Origin: Bacteroidales bacterium | GTDB lineage: Bacteria > Bacteroidota > Bacteroidia > Bacteroidales > UBA932 | Direction: 5' to 3' | NCBI GenBank assembly: GCA_017548985.1 | Contig: JAFYYW010000025.1 | Location: forward strand, 1 to 64,000 | DNA length: 64,000 bases | Part shown: positions 27,643 through 38,000 of the stretch, in pieces | Layout of the letters: each line of letters opens with the position of its first letter | Numbering within the stretch: position 1 is the first letter of the stretch | Made by a program: the position numbers and the translations under genes | Notes under the pieces: model-generated | Seen by the model: the letters and a program-made list of their open reading frames with translations, nothing else | Told to the model about the DNA's origin: nothing | Database searches by the model: none

Positions 27643-29559
27643 TTAGAATTGGAAGTAAATGAAGCTTTGGAGATCGGCCGTGATGAACTGGCATATTATA
27701 AAGACAGCGACGGCACACGCCAGAACCATCAGGGCCAGAGGCATTTTTGCGAACCAGATGCGATAACGTCTCTTGAAATTGTCAGGCAGCCAATGAATAA
27801 TCATACCGACAATGAAAACGATGATGATGCTCCTGTGCTGCCAGGCCATCTGTGGCACCAGAGACCAATCCCATGATCCGCCGATCTGGTTAACCATATT
27901 CTTGGCCGTGTTCCAAGCCTTCTCATTCGCTTCCGCAGGATCAAGGTTGGATCCGCTACGGAAGAAAAGCCTGGTGAAGGTGATGAATATGAATGTCATC
28001 AGCACCGCCCAGGACCCGCTTATCCAATTGATGAACTTGCCCTTACGGCACTTGTGAAACAGCATCCCGACAATCGCTCCGGCGAGGATGATTATTGTCC
28101 ACCAGAAGAAAAGGTTGAACACCGGGGCTCCGAAAAAGTGTCTCAAAACTCCGAAAACGGCGACTATCAGACCGATTACCACGACCTTGAAATAAGCGTT
28201 GCAACTAGCCCAGAAGCGGTAAATCAGCATCCCGAGACCATTGAGGCCACCCCAGATCATAAAATTCCAACTCGCCCCGTGCCAAAGTCCTCCGAGGAGC
28301 ATGGTGTCCATCCTGTTGATGTCGGAGATCAGCTCTTTGCGCCAGTTCTTCTTGAATGTGATCAGTAAAGCGATCACCACCGTCAAGACCAGCACGCTGC
28401 CAAAGACCCACCAGCTGCCTGCAAGGGCGGAAGCCAGGAAGGCTATACCGAGAATGATGGCATAAGAGCCGAACGTGCCGTTACGGTTGCCTCCAAGAGG
28501 AATATACAGATAATCCTGGAGCCATTTGGAGAGTGATATATGCCATCTTTTCCAGAACTCTCCGGCGTTCTTCGCCTTATATGGGGAATTGAAGTTCTTG
28601 GGAAGGTAGAAACCCATCAGCATGGCCACGCCCGTAGCGATATCGGTGTAGCCGGAGAAGTCGGCGTAAACCTGGAGAGAATATCCGAACAAGGCTGTCA
28701 GGTTCTCGAAACCGGTGTACAGCAACGGGTTCTCGAATACCCTGTCACAGAAGTTGACAGCAAGGTAGTCGCTGAGAACCAGCTTCTTGGCGAGACCGTT
28801 CAGGATCCAGAAAACAGCGAAGCCGAATTGGGTGCGGCCAAGAAAGAAGGGTTTCCTGAGTTGCGGTATAAACTCTTTTGCCCTGACTATGGGGCCGGCG
28901 ACAAGTTGTGGGAAAAAACTGAGGTAGAATCCGAAATCCAGGAAGTTCCGCACCGGCTCGATGCCGTATTTATGCTTTGAAGGTTTAGGCTGCTCTGACA
29001 CCACAGCAGCGGAGACACCACGCGAGACGTCCACCACGTAACTGATAGCCTGGAAAATAAAGAAAGAGATGCCGACGGGGAGGAAGATGGAGTCTACGCT
29101 GAAAGCCTGGGAGCCGACCACTGAATTGCCGAAAGTGGCTATCCAATCCTTGACCACGAAAGAGGTCCCGAACAAGTTGTTGACCACATCCGTGATGAAG
29201 TAAGCGTACTTGTAATAGCATAGCAGAGAAAGGTCCACCACGACGCTTGTGACAACCACAGCGTTTCTCCAGAACGCTCTCTTGCAATGAGGCAGCAAAC
29301 GTCCGGCGAAATAGTTATAGACTATCGTGAAGCCCAGGAGCATCAGGAATAACCCGCTGGTCTTGTAATAGAAGAACAAACTGACGAAGAACAGGAAAGC
29401 GTTCCTCATCAACACTTTATTCTTGAAGAAACTCAAAAAGGCCAGGACAATGGCGAAGAAGGCCCAGAAGTAGAACTGGGTGAACAGCAGGGGGTGGGCC
29501 TGATCAAAGGAGAACAGGTCCCTCAGAAACTGTAGCGAAACCTCTCTCAAGCCATCCAT
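27643..29559 (-). CDS. MBOAT O-acyltransferase (AlgI-like)
   Basis: A 638-residue polytopic inner-membrane protein that in this family moves acyl groups, typically acetyl, across the membrane to exported polysaccharides. Roughly a dozen hydrophobic segments are visible. The AlgI-type core reads FLPVGISFFIFQAISYVVD, then PQLVAGPIVRA, YADFSGYTDIATGVA, FWKRWHISLSKWLQDYLYIPLGGNR, and the catalytic-His segment GGLWHGASWNFMIWGG. At 638 residues it is longer than AlgI (about 520); the surplus lies in extra hydrophobic segments toward the C-terminus. Its start overlaps the end of a GDSL/SGNH gene by 13 bases and a second SGNH gene precedes that, the usual pairing for O-acetylation systems. The acceptor glycan is not identifiable here. 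Confidence 0.92.
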   Translation of the reverse strand: MDGLREVSLQFLRDLFSFDQAHPLLFTQFYFWAFFAIVLAFLSFFKNKVLMRNAFLFFVSLFFYYKTSGLFLMLLGFTIVYNYFAGRLLPHCKRAFWRNAVVVTSVVVDLSLLCYYKYAYFITDVVNNLFGTSFVVKDWIATFGNSVVGSQAFSVDSIFLPVGISFFIFQAISYVVDVSRGVSAAVVSEQPKPSKHKYGIEPVRNFLDFGFYLSFFPQLVAGPIVRAKEFIPQLRKPFFLGRTQFGFAVFWILNGLAKKLVLSDYLAVNFCDRVFENPLLYTGFENLTALFGYSLQVYADFSGYTDIATGVAMLMGFYLPKNFNSPYKAKNAGEFWKRWHISLSKWLQDYLYIPLGGNRNGTFGSYAIILGIAFLASALAGSWWVFGSVLVLTVVIALLITFKKNWRKELISDINRMDTMLLGGLWHGASWNFMIWGGLNGLGMLIYRFWASCNAYFKVVVIGLIVAVFGVLRHFFGAPVFNLFFWWTIIILAGAIVGMLFHKCRKGKFINWISGSWAVLMTFIFITFTRLFFRSGSNLDPAEANEKAWNTAKNMVNQIGGSWDWSLVPQMAWQHRSIIIVFIVGMIIHWLPDNFKRRYRIWFAKMPLALMVLACAVAVFIICQFITADLQSFIYFQF

Positions 29560-30809
29560 GGTTTTCTCCTCAAGTGTTCTATATATTTAACCATCAGGGC
29601 ATTATAAAGCAAATCCCCCAAGATCACATATCCCTCGTCCGTGAAATGTATCTTATCTCGTTTGGCCAGCCCGGCCTCTTCCCATTTTTTCATGGACTCC
29701 AAGCCACCCATAATGTCGAACATGTCCCAGTATCCGCCTCCGCACTCACAGCAAAGCCTGAAAAACGCCTCCTGGGCCTCCAGACCGTTACGGTTTACCG
29801 AGTAAACCCTCCTTCGGACCCGTTTGTAGGTGTCATTATTGCTTACAAAAAGCAGGGCGCAATCGGGATTGACCGCCCTGACCTTAGAAATCAAAACCTT
29901 ATAACGGGAGATGAACTCATCCAGGGAGAAATTCTTACCGGACGCGTCATTGACACCAATGGCGAATATCACCATGTCAGGATTCACCATCCTGAGGTCC
30001 CTCTCGAAATCCTCACAACGAAGATAAGAAGGAACCGCGGCACCATTAACCCCTATTCCAGTCACGGAAATACCATGCGTGGGATTGTCGAGATATATTC
30101 CTGTCAAAGTTAATGTCCCCTCAGTTCCGGCCACCACCACCTTGACAGAATCCTGGGCTTCAGGAAGCATGAAAGACCAACATGAGGCATCTTCCCGCCA
30201 ACTCCCGCGCAGAGAGTCTCCATAATTAGTGACAACCATCGGAAACCGGTCTCCATCAGATGAATACCCCAAAATATTCAATCTGTCGAAAAGGAACTCA
30301 GGCTCGTCTATGGCGGCATTCCTGGCTTTGAGGACTATCCTCACGGATGCTATCGAATCACTTGTGGATACAGCCATGCCGGTCAACCCGAGTCTCCTTG
30401 GAAGGTCACGGGTGGTGTTCTTTGTGACCTCCCACTCCCCTTCGTATCTGGAACGGTAACTGCTCGGAGTATTGGTCTTCGCGGCAGTGAACGGAAAAAC
30501 CATTCCCCTCCCGCCATCCTTGGCGCCAAGAGAAAGGAGATCATTACGGAATTGACGGGTAAAAGTGCCTCCCTGCACATGTGAGCCGCCGATATGCATT
30601 ATCTTGAAATCGCCTGTGCCCGTTAGCAAGGCGGCGTCCATCTTGGCGAACGCCTTCTCAAAAGCGGAACTGTCCCCTAAGAAGACTATCTTGTTCCGGT
30701 CGAAGTGGGCGAAATCCAGTTCGGGAATATCTTTCCTGACCTTCTGGCCGAAAAGACCGGAAGGAATCAGCAGCAAGACCGCCAATGAATATGCCGCCAA
30801 CTTCCTCAT
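29547..30809 (-). CDS. Secreted SGNH/GDSL-family hydrolase, MBOAT partner
   Basis: A 420-residue exported esterase or acetyltransferase-like protein with signal peptide (ending GLFGQ). SGNH blocks: candidate nucleophile S76 in IMHIGGSHVQGG, block III FAIGVNDASGKN, and block V DKIHFTDEGY supplying Asp and His. A beta-rich insert separates blocks I and III. An earlier GDSS at residues 45-48 looks like block I, but comparison with the neighbouring paralogue puts the nucleophile at S76. SGNH proteins next to an MBOAT transferase commonly take the acetyl group and place it on, or remove it from, the polysaccharide in the periplasm. Start ATG overlaps the previous gene by 4 bases (ATGA). Confidence 0.85.
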   Translation of the reverse strand: MRKLAAYSLAVLLLIPSGLFGQKVRKDIPELDFAHFDRNKIVFLGDSSAFEKAFAKMDAALLTGTGDFKIMHIGGSHVQGGTFTRQFRNDLLSLGAKDGGRGMVFPFTAAKTNTPSSYRSRYEGEWEVTKNTTRDLPRRLGLTGMAVSTSDSIASVRIVLKARNAAIDEPEFLFDRLNILGYSSDGDRFPMVVTNYGDSLRGSWREDASCWSFMLPEAQDSVKVVVAGTEGTLTLTGIYLDNPTHGISVTGIGVNGAAVPSYLRCEDFERDLRMVNPDMVIFAIGVNDASGKNFSLDEFISRYKVLISKVRAVNPDCALLFVSNNDTYKRVRRRVYSVNRNGLEAQEAFFRLCCECGGGYWDMFDIMGGLESMKKWEEAGLAKRDKIHFTDEGYVILGDLLYNALMVKYIEHLRRKPWMA

Positions 30810-32281
30810 AAAGTGTCTTTCTTAATGGAAAGGGTGTCAAGATATTCTTTGACGGCATCTTCCGGAAGAGAGAGGCGAAGGCGGCGGAAGTCGTCGTATA
30901 GCAAAAGAGACTTGGCCAGGGCGCTTCCCACCTCGGCCGCTCCCTTGGTCGTGAAATGAATATAGTCCGGTCCGGCGAGCTGGGGGCTATGGTTAACCCA
31001 TTCCTTCATCGATCCGACGCCTCCCATCATGTTGAAAGTGTCCCAGTAGGCTATGCCGTTTTTAAGGCAATGCGTTTTCAACGAGTCGTTGAGTTCGGGG
31101 AGCAAGGGCCAGGTCACCAGGCTGCCGTTAACACTCTTGCTCATATCGGCCGGACCGACAAACAGCAGTTTGGCCCAAGGAGCCACGTTTTTGAAGAAAG
31201 CGAATTGCTTCTCCAGTTTGTCCATATAGATGGAAATCGCTTTCTTTGAACCGATTCCAGGCATGGCGTTACCTCCGAACTGGAGTATAATGAGTCGGGT
31301 ATCTGTCTTCTCATACGATTCCCGCAAAGAAGACGAATCTATACCGGACAAGATTGTTCCGGAACAGCCGCGCATAGCCACGTTATCGACTGTCACACCG
31401 GAGCCTCCGTCCAACATGATACCGTAGATCTCCGCCGTTCCGCTGAGGCTCAATGTCCCGCCTTTGACGCTGACAGGGAGATCCCAAGACACCACAGATA
31501 CCCCATTGACGGAAGAATCCACAGATTCTGTCATCAGTGCCAGAGTGTCACATTTAAGACTCATCTTCAGCCCGGGGGCGCTATGTCCGAACAAGACGGA
31601 AACCTTGGATATACCCCTGACCCTATCCTGCGCGTACCGGTTCTCGGCTCTCCGGAAATTGAACCTGGCATCGCCGGTCAGGACGGCGTAACGGGTCAAA
31701 GGACCATAGCGATGGGTCGAAGACCATCTTGACAGGGTGTCGGAGACCAAGGCATATCTGATAAGGCTTCCAGTTGTGTTCTGGCTGACTGAGACCGAAG
31801 ACATCGGCTTCAAGATAGGCACCATTCCGGGACCTGACCCGCCGAAACGATCCTGAAGCATTTGGCGGAGCATGGAAGATATCCTGTCCATCTCCAGCTG
31901 GGAGTCTCCGTAATGGACGATCCTGGCCAGTTGCCCGGATGCGGCAGCTGTGTCAAGTCCGGCGAATAAAGAGTCGAAAAAAGTGTAGTCATCTCCGGGG
32001 AGGTGAATCCGGTTCGGATTGGAAGTAAGATATTCCTTGTAGAAATCGAGGGTGTCCTCTTGTTCCCTGACCATCTCGTAACTCTGTCGCACAGCCTGGA
32101 GGACAGAGTCCACATCAACAGCCTGATCCCCATTACGCAAATCTTCCAATGCGGCCTCATAAGACGGGAATCGCAATTTGACTCCGCCTACATCGACCCC
32201 CTCCGCCGGGAAGAAATACCAGCAGGCGAACATCAGCGCGAAAACCGCGATGAAGAACAAGAATATCTTATAAATCTTCAT
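30806..32281 (-). CDS. Membrane-anchored SGNH-family hydrolase, MBOAT partner
   Basis: A 491-residue paralogue of the next gene, anchored by one N-terminal membrane helix (residues 5-24) with the catalytic part outside. Nucleophile S127 in IVHYGDSQLE, block III QFGGNAMPG (Gly and Asn kept) and block V DYIHFTTKGA (Asp-x-x-His). A beta-rich insert lies between blocks I and III as in its neighbour. It is the first gene of the minus-strand run; candidate promoter boxes lie at 32301-32316. The two tandem paralogues with different anchoring suggest a division of labour in polysaccharide O-acetylation, which is an inference. Confidence 0.83.
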   Translation of the reverse strand: MKIYKIFLFFIAVFALMFACWYFFPAEGVDVGGVKLRFPSYEAALEDLRNGDQAVDVDSVLQAVRQSYEMVREQEDTLDFYKEYLTSNPNRIHLPGDDYTFFDSLFAGLDTAAASGQLARIVHYGDSQLEMDRISSMLRQMLQDRFGGSGPGMVPILKPMSSVSVSQNTTGSLIRYALVSDTLSRWSSTHRYGPLTRYAVLTGDARFNFRRAENRYAQDRVRGISKVSVLFGHSAPGLKMSLKCDTLALMTESVDSSVNGVSVVSWDLPVSVKGGTLSLSGTAEIYGIMLDGGSGVTVDNVAMRGCSGTILSGIDSSSLRESYEKTDTRLIILQFGGNAMPGIGSKKAISIYMDKLEKQFAFFKNVAPWAKLLFVGPADMSKSVNGSLVTWPLLPELNDSLKTHCLKNGIAYWDTFNMMGGVGSMKEWVNHSPQLAGPDYIHFTTKGAAEVGSALAKSLLLYDDFRRLRLSLPEDAVKEYLDTLSIKKDTL

Positions 32282-32300
32282 ATGTTTGAAAAAGCGGCGT

Positions 32301-32316
32301 CAAAGTTACAAATTTA
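32301..32316 (-). promoter_or_regulatory. Two adjacent -7 boxes (TAACTTTG, TAAATTTG) for the SGNH-MBOAT run
   Basis: On the minus strand, TAAATTTG (32309-32316) and TAACTTTG (32301-32308) both match TAnnTTTG and lie 20-35 bases before the ATG at 32281. They sit directly beside the plus-strand box at 32318-32325, so the divergent promoters must overlap. Confidence 0.5.
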
Positions 32317-32317
32317 T

Positions 32318-32325
32318 TATCTTTG
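32318..32325 (+). promoter_or_regulatory. -7 box TATCTTTG for the transglutaminase lipoprotein
   Basis: Full match to TAnnTTTG, 23 bases before ATG 32349. It decides the start, because a longer open frame from 32286 runs through the promoter. Confidence 0.62.
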
Positions 32326-32348
32326 TGAGATTGACAATATATTTGAAT

Positions 32349-34874
32349 ATGAGAAAATATATTCCTATCCTCCTCTCTCTCGTGATTTTATCATCTTGCG
32401 AAGTTCGGCATCTGATAAACGATCCCGGCTACCGTCACCAGATGGAGAAGGATCTTCAAGAGCGTCTTGACGGCCCCGGCAACCTCGGGGATTTCTACAA
32501 AGTCGATGACCTGATCATCACGACCGCCGAGAAAGAGGCCCTCCAGTTCCTCTACGCGTATATGCCTCTGGCTGATTTCACTGATTACACGACAGACTAC
32601 TATTTGAAGAATGTCCAGTCGTCCCTCGCGACCCGTGACGAGATGGGTTGGAATGTGCCGGATCGGGAATTCAGGCATTTCGTCCTGCCGATAAGGGTCA
32701 ACAACGAGGATCTGGACAGCTCAAGGGTGGTTTTCGCCAAGGAGATAAAGCCCCGCATCCAAGGAATGGCCATGAAGGACGCCATCCTCGAGGTCAACCA
32801 CTGGTGCCATGAGAAACTGACTTACAAACCTTCCGACGCCAGGACATTATCTCCCCTCTCAAGCGCCAGAAGCAGCCTGGGACGATGCGGAGAAGAGTCA
32901 ACCTTCACCGTGGCGGCCCTCCGCTCGGTAGGTATTCCCGCCCGTCAGGTCTACACTCCAAGGTGGGCCCACTCTGATGACAACCACGCATGGGTCGAGG
33001 CCTGGGCCGATGGGGAATGGTATTTCATGGGCGCCTGCGAGCCGGAGGCCGTCCTCAACTTGGGATGGTTTAACGCTCCCGCCAGCCGGGGCATGTTGAT
33101 GCACACCAGGGTCTTCGGACGCTATGACGGTCCTGAGGAGAAGGTTATGGAAGGATCCAACTTCACGGAGATAAATCTGATAGACAACTACGCCAAGACA
33201 GCGAGGGTGGATTTTGTCGTCAAGAATGAGGATGGAACTCCTGTCGACAGCGCTCTTGTCGACTTCGGCATCTACAACTACGCCGAGTTCTACCCCGCTC
33301 TCGCCAAATACACGGATAAAGAAGGCAAGACTTTCTTGACCGCAGGCAAGGGAGACATGCTCGCATGGGCGTCGAAGGATGGGATGTACGGATATTCAAA
33401 AGTCTCGTTCGGGAAAGACTCCCTGGTCACCGTCGTGATCACCAAGAACCATCCCGCGGAGTCGGTCAGCATGATGATAGTCCCTCCTCCGGAGAGCGCC
33501 AATATTCCCGAGGTCACTCCTGAGCAGAAAAAAGCCAATGAGATCCGCACCGCCCAGGAGGATCTTATACGTAAGACCTACATGGCCACCTTCGCCAAGG
33601 ATGACGGCACTCCCGCCGGAAAATTCATTTCAAAAGCCGCGGGAAACCATGAGGTGATCGAGGGTTTCCTCGCCGCCCATCCGGACCAGAGGGCGCTTGA
33701 CCTCCTGGCCTCCCTCTCCGACAAGGATATGATTGATGTGACAAGGGAAATCCTCGAAGACAGTTATCAATCAGAAGGTTCCATTCTTTGTCCCAGAGTC
33801 GCCAACGAGTTCCTGACACCATACAAGAGTTTCTTCAAGAATGCTCTTAGCGCCGAAGAACAGGCCAGCCTGTCCAATCCGGCGAACCTCATCAAATGGA
33901 CGAAGGACAACATAAACCTCGTCAACGACACTAAGGCCTGGAGGATAACCATGTCTCCGATAGGTGTGTTCAAATCCAGACTCGCGGATATCAAATCCAG
34001 GGAAATATTCTTTGTTTCCATGGCAAGGACCCTTGGCATTGACGCCAGGAAGGATCCCGTGACAGGTAAGGTCCAGTACTCTTCTGTCCCGGGGACATGG
34101 ATTGATGTGGATTTCGAGTCAGCCAAGGAAACTGTAACCCCGACCGGAAACCTGGTTCTTAATTATGTGCCTACCGCTACGCTCGCCAACCCGGGATATT
34201 ACAGCAACTTCACCATTAGCAAGATCAATAACGGCCGGACCAGCCTTCTGACATTTGATGAGGGCCAGGTCGACATGGGCGGCGGGGTCAGCTGGGCCAA
34301 CGTGTTCAAGAAAGGAGCCAGCCTCGACACCGGTGAATATGTCCTCGTGAGCGGCAACCGCCTTTCCGACGGAAGCGTGCCCGTGACTCTCAAGAAGTTC
34401 TCAATCGAGGAAGGTCAGACCACAACTGTTGATCTTATCATAGATATCCCGGACAACAAATTGAGCGTCATCGGAGAATTTGATTCTGAGACACGGTATT
34501 GGAAGACAGCCGGCTCCGATCCGGTTTCAATTCTGTCATCAACTGGCCGCGGAGTTTATGTCATCGGGTTCCTGACACCTCGTCACGAGCCGTCTGTCCA
34601 TGCCGTCAATGACATCATAGCCGCCAAGGAAGGGCTTGAGAAATGGGGCCGCCCGATCATGCTCCTCACTTCGGAGGAAGGTTTTGACTGGCTCAAGGAA
34701 TATTCTTCCCGACTTCCTTCAAATGTCCAGTTAGGAATAGCGTCCAAGGAGATGCTGGAAGGCACAATGCCCAGAGTGATGATCGCCGACACTTTCAACC
34801 GGGTGTTTTTCAAGACAGAAGGGTATACAATAGGCCTCGGAGACCAGTTGCTTGGCGCTTTGGCCAAACTCTAA
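32349..34874 (+). CDS. Transglutaminase-like lipoprotein
   Basis: An 841-residue lipoprotein (lipobox LSSC) with a transglutaminase/papain-like core at about residues 130-260: Cys in SSLGRCGEESTFTVAALRSVGIPARQ and His in DDNHAWVEAW. The position where the third catalytic residue (Asp) is expected reads YFMGACEPE, so an acidic partner may come from elsewhere or the fold may be non-catalytic. A carboxypeptidase-regulatory-like beta sandwich follows (TARVDFVVKNEDGTPVDSA), then a long helical region, a second beta domain and a C-terminal thioredoxin-like segment (GVYVIGFLTPRHEP to LLGALAKL). The function of such proteins is not established; peptide processing at the cell envelope is one possibility. 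The ATG follows the -7 box by 23 bases; an upstream frame to 32286 is not used. Confidence 0.8.
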   Translation: MRKYIPILLSLVILSSCEVRHLINDPGYRHQMEKDLQERLDGPGNLGDFYKVDDLIITTAEKEALQFLYAYMPLADFTDYTTDYYLKNVQSSLATRDEMGWNVPDREFRHFVLPIRVNNEDLDSSRVVFAKEIKPRIQGMAMKDAILEVNHWCHEKLTYKPSDARTLSPLSSARSSLGRCGEESTFTVAALRSVGIPARQVYTPRWAHSDDNHAWVEAWADGEWYFMGACEPEAVLNLGWFNAPASRGMLMHTRVFGRYDGPEEKVMEGSNFTEINLIDNYAKTARVDFVVKNEDGTPVDSALVDFGIYNYAEFYPALAKYTDKEGKTFLTAGKGDMLAWASKDGMYGYSKVSFGKDSLVTVVITKNHPAESVSMMIVPPPESANIPEVTPEQKKANEIRTAQEDLIRKTYMATFAKDDGTPAGKFISKAAGNHEVIEGFLAAHPDQRALDLLASLSDKDMIDVTREILEDSYQSEGSILCPRVANEFLTPYKSFFKNALSAEEQASLSNPANLIKWTKDNINLVNDTKAWRITMSPIGVFKSRLADIKSREIFFVSMARTLGIDARKDPVTGKVQYSSVPGTWIDVDFESAKETVTPTGNLVLNYVPTATLANPGYYSNFTISKINNGRTSLLTFDEGQVDMGGGVSWANVFKKGASLDTGEYVLVSGNRLSDGSVPVTLKKFSIEEGQTTTVDLIIDIPDNKLSVIGEFDSETRYWKTAGSDPVSILSSTGRGVYVIGFLTPRHEPSVHAVNDIIAAKEGLEKWGRPIMLLTSEEGFDWLKEYSSRLPSNVQLGIASKEMLEGTMPRVMIADTFNRVFFKTEGYTIGLGDQLLGALAKL

Positions 34875-34946
34875 CAGATCAATTATTCGATTATTAAAAG
34901 GATTAATCTCGTAATCAAAAGGGAGAATTCACTTTGATTTTTTTCT

Positions 34947-34973
34947 TTTGTTTCGATTTTTTTCCTTACTTTG
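34947..34973 (+). promoter_or_regulatory. Candidate promoter of the susC-susD-GH16 operon
   Basis: TTTG (34947-34950) and TTACTTTG (34966-34973), the latter one base off TAnnTTTG, in a very AT-rich 166-base intergenic region. The spacing between the two boxes (15 bases) is shorter than usual. The leader before the susC ATG would be about 60 bases. Confidence 0.45.
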
Positions 34974-35040
34974 CGCTTATTATATATAAAACGATTTATA
35001 GTAGCCACAAAACCACTTCTATATTTTATTATCCAATCTT

Positions 35041-38000
35041 ATGATCAAATCATCTTTTAAAACTGGTCTTTTGCTTGCGGTAGCGGCAATCGTATCAGGA
35101 GGATGGCTGTCTACGGCTTTAGCCGCCGGAAACGATTCCTCCGTCCAGGTCCAACAAAACCAGACCTGCTCGGGAGTTGTCGTGGATGAGGAAGGGCTTC
35201 CCGTCATAGGCGCCGCCGTCCTTATCAAGGGAACCCTGAAAGGAACCTCGACCGATGTCAACGGGCGTTTCACCCTTCCCCAGGCCAAACCGGGGGATGT
35301 CCTCGAGGTAACTTCTGTCGGATACCTCCCTACTGAAATCGTATGGAACGGATCACCTCTGAACATCACCCTCAACGAGGACAAACTTTCCATTGAGGAG
35401 TCTGTGGTTGTAGGTTACGGTGTGCAGAAGAAGGTCAACGTCACAGGAGCGGTGAGCATGGTCGATTCCGACGTGTTCGAGTCCCGCCCTGTCCAGACCG
35501 TCTCCCAGGCCCTCCAGGGCCAGATCCCCGGCCTCAACTTCAGCGTGACGACCGGCGGTGGTGAGCTTAACCAGAACATGTCCTTCAACGTCCGTGGTAG
35601 AGGTACCATCGGTGACGGCTCGACAGCCGCGCCTCTCGTGCTCATCGACGGAATCGAGGGTGACATGAACACCATCAACCCGAACGACATCGAGACCATC
35701 TCCGTCCTGAAGGACGCCGCCTCCTCCTCCATCTACGGAGCGAGAGCCGCCTTCGGTGTCATCCTTATCACCACCAAGAGCGGAAAGGCCGGAAAGACCC
35801 ACGTGTCCTATACCGGTAACCTGCTTTTCAACAGCGCCCTCCATCTTCCTGAGATGATGAGGTCCGACCAGTTTGTGCGCTACTGGAACCGAGCGAGGAT
35901 AAACGACGGTACTTCCGCCCAGTTCACTCCGGAAGTCGTCCAAAGAGTTGACGATTTCCTCGCCGGCAAGATCACGACGACGACTGAAGCCCAGTCCAAC
36001 GGACGCTGGGGTACCTACGCCGTGAGTAACGCCAATACCGACTGGTTCAAGGTATTCTACGGCGACAATATTCCCTCACACAACCACAACGTGAGCGTGA
36101 GCGGAGGAAACGACCGGATCAACTACCGTGTCAGCGGCTCGTTCATGAACCAGAACGGTCTCCTGCAGATGGGTAAGGACCAGATGAACCGCTACACCGT
36201 CGACTCCAAGATCAGCGCCAAGCTCACCGACTGGGCCCGCCTGGACTACACCAACAAGTTCGTCCGGGAGGACTATGACCGCCCGAGCTACCTGACCTAC
36301 CAGGGCCGTCTGTTCATGCACAACATCGCGCGCCGCTGGCCGAACATCCCGGTCTATGACCCCAACGGCCATCTCATGCCGAGCATGGAGACCCTCGCCC
36401 TGAAGGAAGGAGGTACGCAGCTCACCCAGAAGAACTACTACACCAACCAGCTGGGCCTTGTTTTCGAGCCTATAAAGAACTGGCATATCAATCTCGAGGG
36501 CAACATGAGGACCTACACCAGCCGCGACCATCAGGTGATCATCCCTATCCAGGCCTATGACGCCAGCAACCAGCCTTACTATATCGAATGGGATGCCGGT
36601 GTCGGTTCGATATCGGCCGGAATGAGCCGTATCTATGAATACCGCTACACCCAGGACTACTTCACCACGAACCTCTACTCTGACTACAGCTGGACCCTCG
36701 GCGGGCTCCACAACTTCCATGTCCTTGGCGGTTTCAACGCCGAGCTGACCAAGTACGACGAGATGAGCGGACGCGGGGACACCCTCGTTGACTTCTCCGT
36801 TCCTTACCTGAGCCAGACTACGGCCAACCCCATCGTCAGAGGTGGACGCGAGCACAACGCGGTGGCCGGTTTCTTCGGAAGGTTCAACTACAACTACGCC
36901 GACAAGTACATGCTCGAGCTGAACGGCCGTTACGATGGATCCTCCCGTTTCATCAACGACAAGAGGTGGGCATTCTTCCCTTCAGTCTCCGTAGGTTGGA
37001 ACATCGCCAAGGAGCCCTTCTTCGGATCGCTCGCCGATGACATCAGCACTCTGAAGCTCCGCGCTTCCTACGGACGTCTGGGTAACACCAACACCAACAG
37101 CTGGTACCCGTTCTACCAGACCATGCCCGTCACTTCCGCCGGTGGTGTGTGGCTCCTCGATGGAAACAAACCGAATGTGGCTTCCATGCCGGGAATCCTT
37201 TCCACCATCATGACATGGGAGACCATCGAGACATGGGACGCCGGTATCGACGTCACCGCCCTGAACGGAAGGTTCAACCTCACGTTCGACTACTTCCTGC
37301 GCAACACCCTCAACATGGTCGGTCCCGCCCCCGAGCTTCCGGCAGCCCTTGGAGCCAGCGTTCCTAAGGTCAACAACGCTGATATGAAGTCAAACGGTTG
37401 GGAACTCGAGGTTTCCTGGCGCGACCAGATCGGCAAGGACTTCTCCTACGGGATCCGCGCCGTCGTCTCCGACGCCATACAGGAAATCACCCGCTACCCC
37501 AACAAGACCAATTCCCTCTCGACCTACTATGTGGGCCGCAAGATCGGTGAGATCTGGGGTTACCAGGCCGACAATCTCGCCCAGACACAGGCCGAGATGG
37601 ACTCCTGGCTGCAGACCAACCGTCCCTCATGGGGTTCCGGATGGAGCGCCGGTGACGTGATGTACAAGGACATCACGGGCGACGGCAAGGTCAACCAGGG
37701 TTCCAACACCCTCGACGATCACGGCGACCTCTCCATCATCGGTAACAACACTCCCAGGTACAACTTCGGTATCACCCTTGACGCCGCCTGGAAGGGCATC
37801 GACTTCAGGGCCTACCTGCAGGGTGTCGGCAAGCGCGACTACTGGTGCTCCGGTCCCTACATGTTCGGTACCAGCGGAGGTATGTGGCAGTCCGCCGCCT
37901 TCGTCGAGCACTGGGACTTCTGGCGTCCGGAAGGGGATGAGCTCGGAGCCAACCCTAACGCATACTATCCGAGGCCCACGTTCAACGGTAACTCCAAGAA

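Noticed and set aside
36076..36855. 259-residue minus-strand frame inside susC
   Set aside because: Antisense shadow of a highly codon-biased gene.
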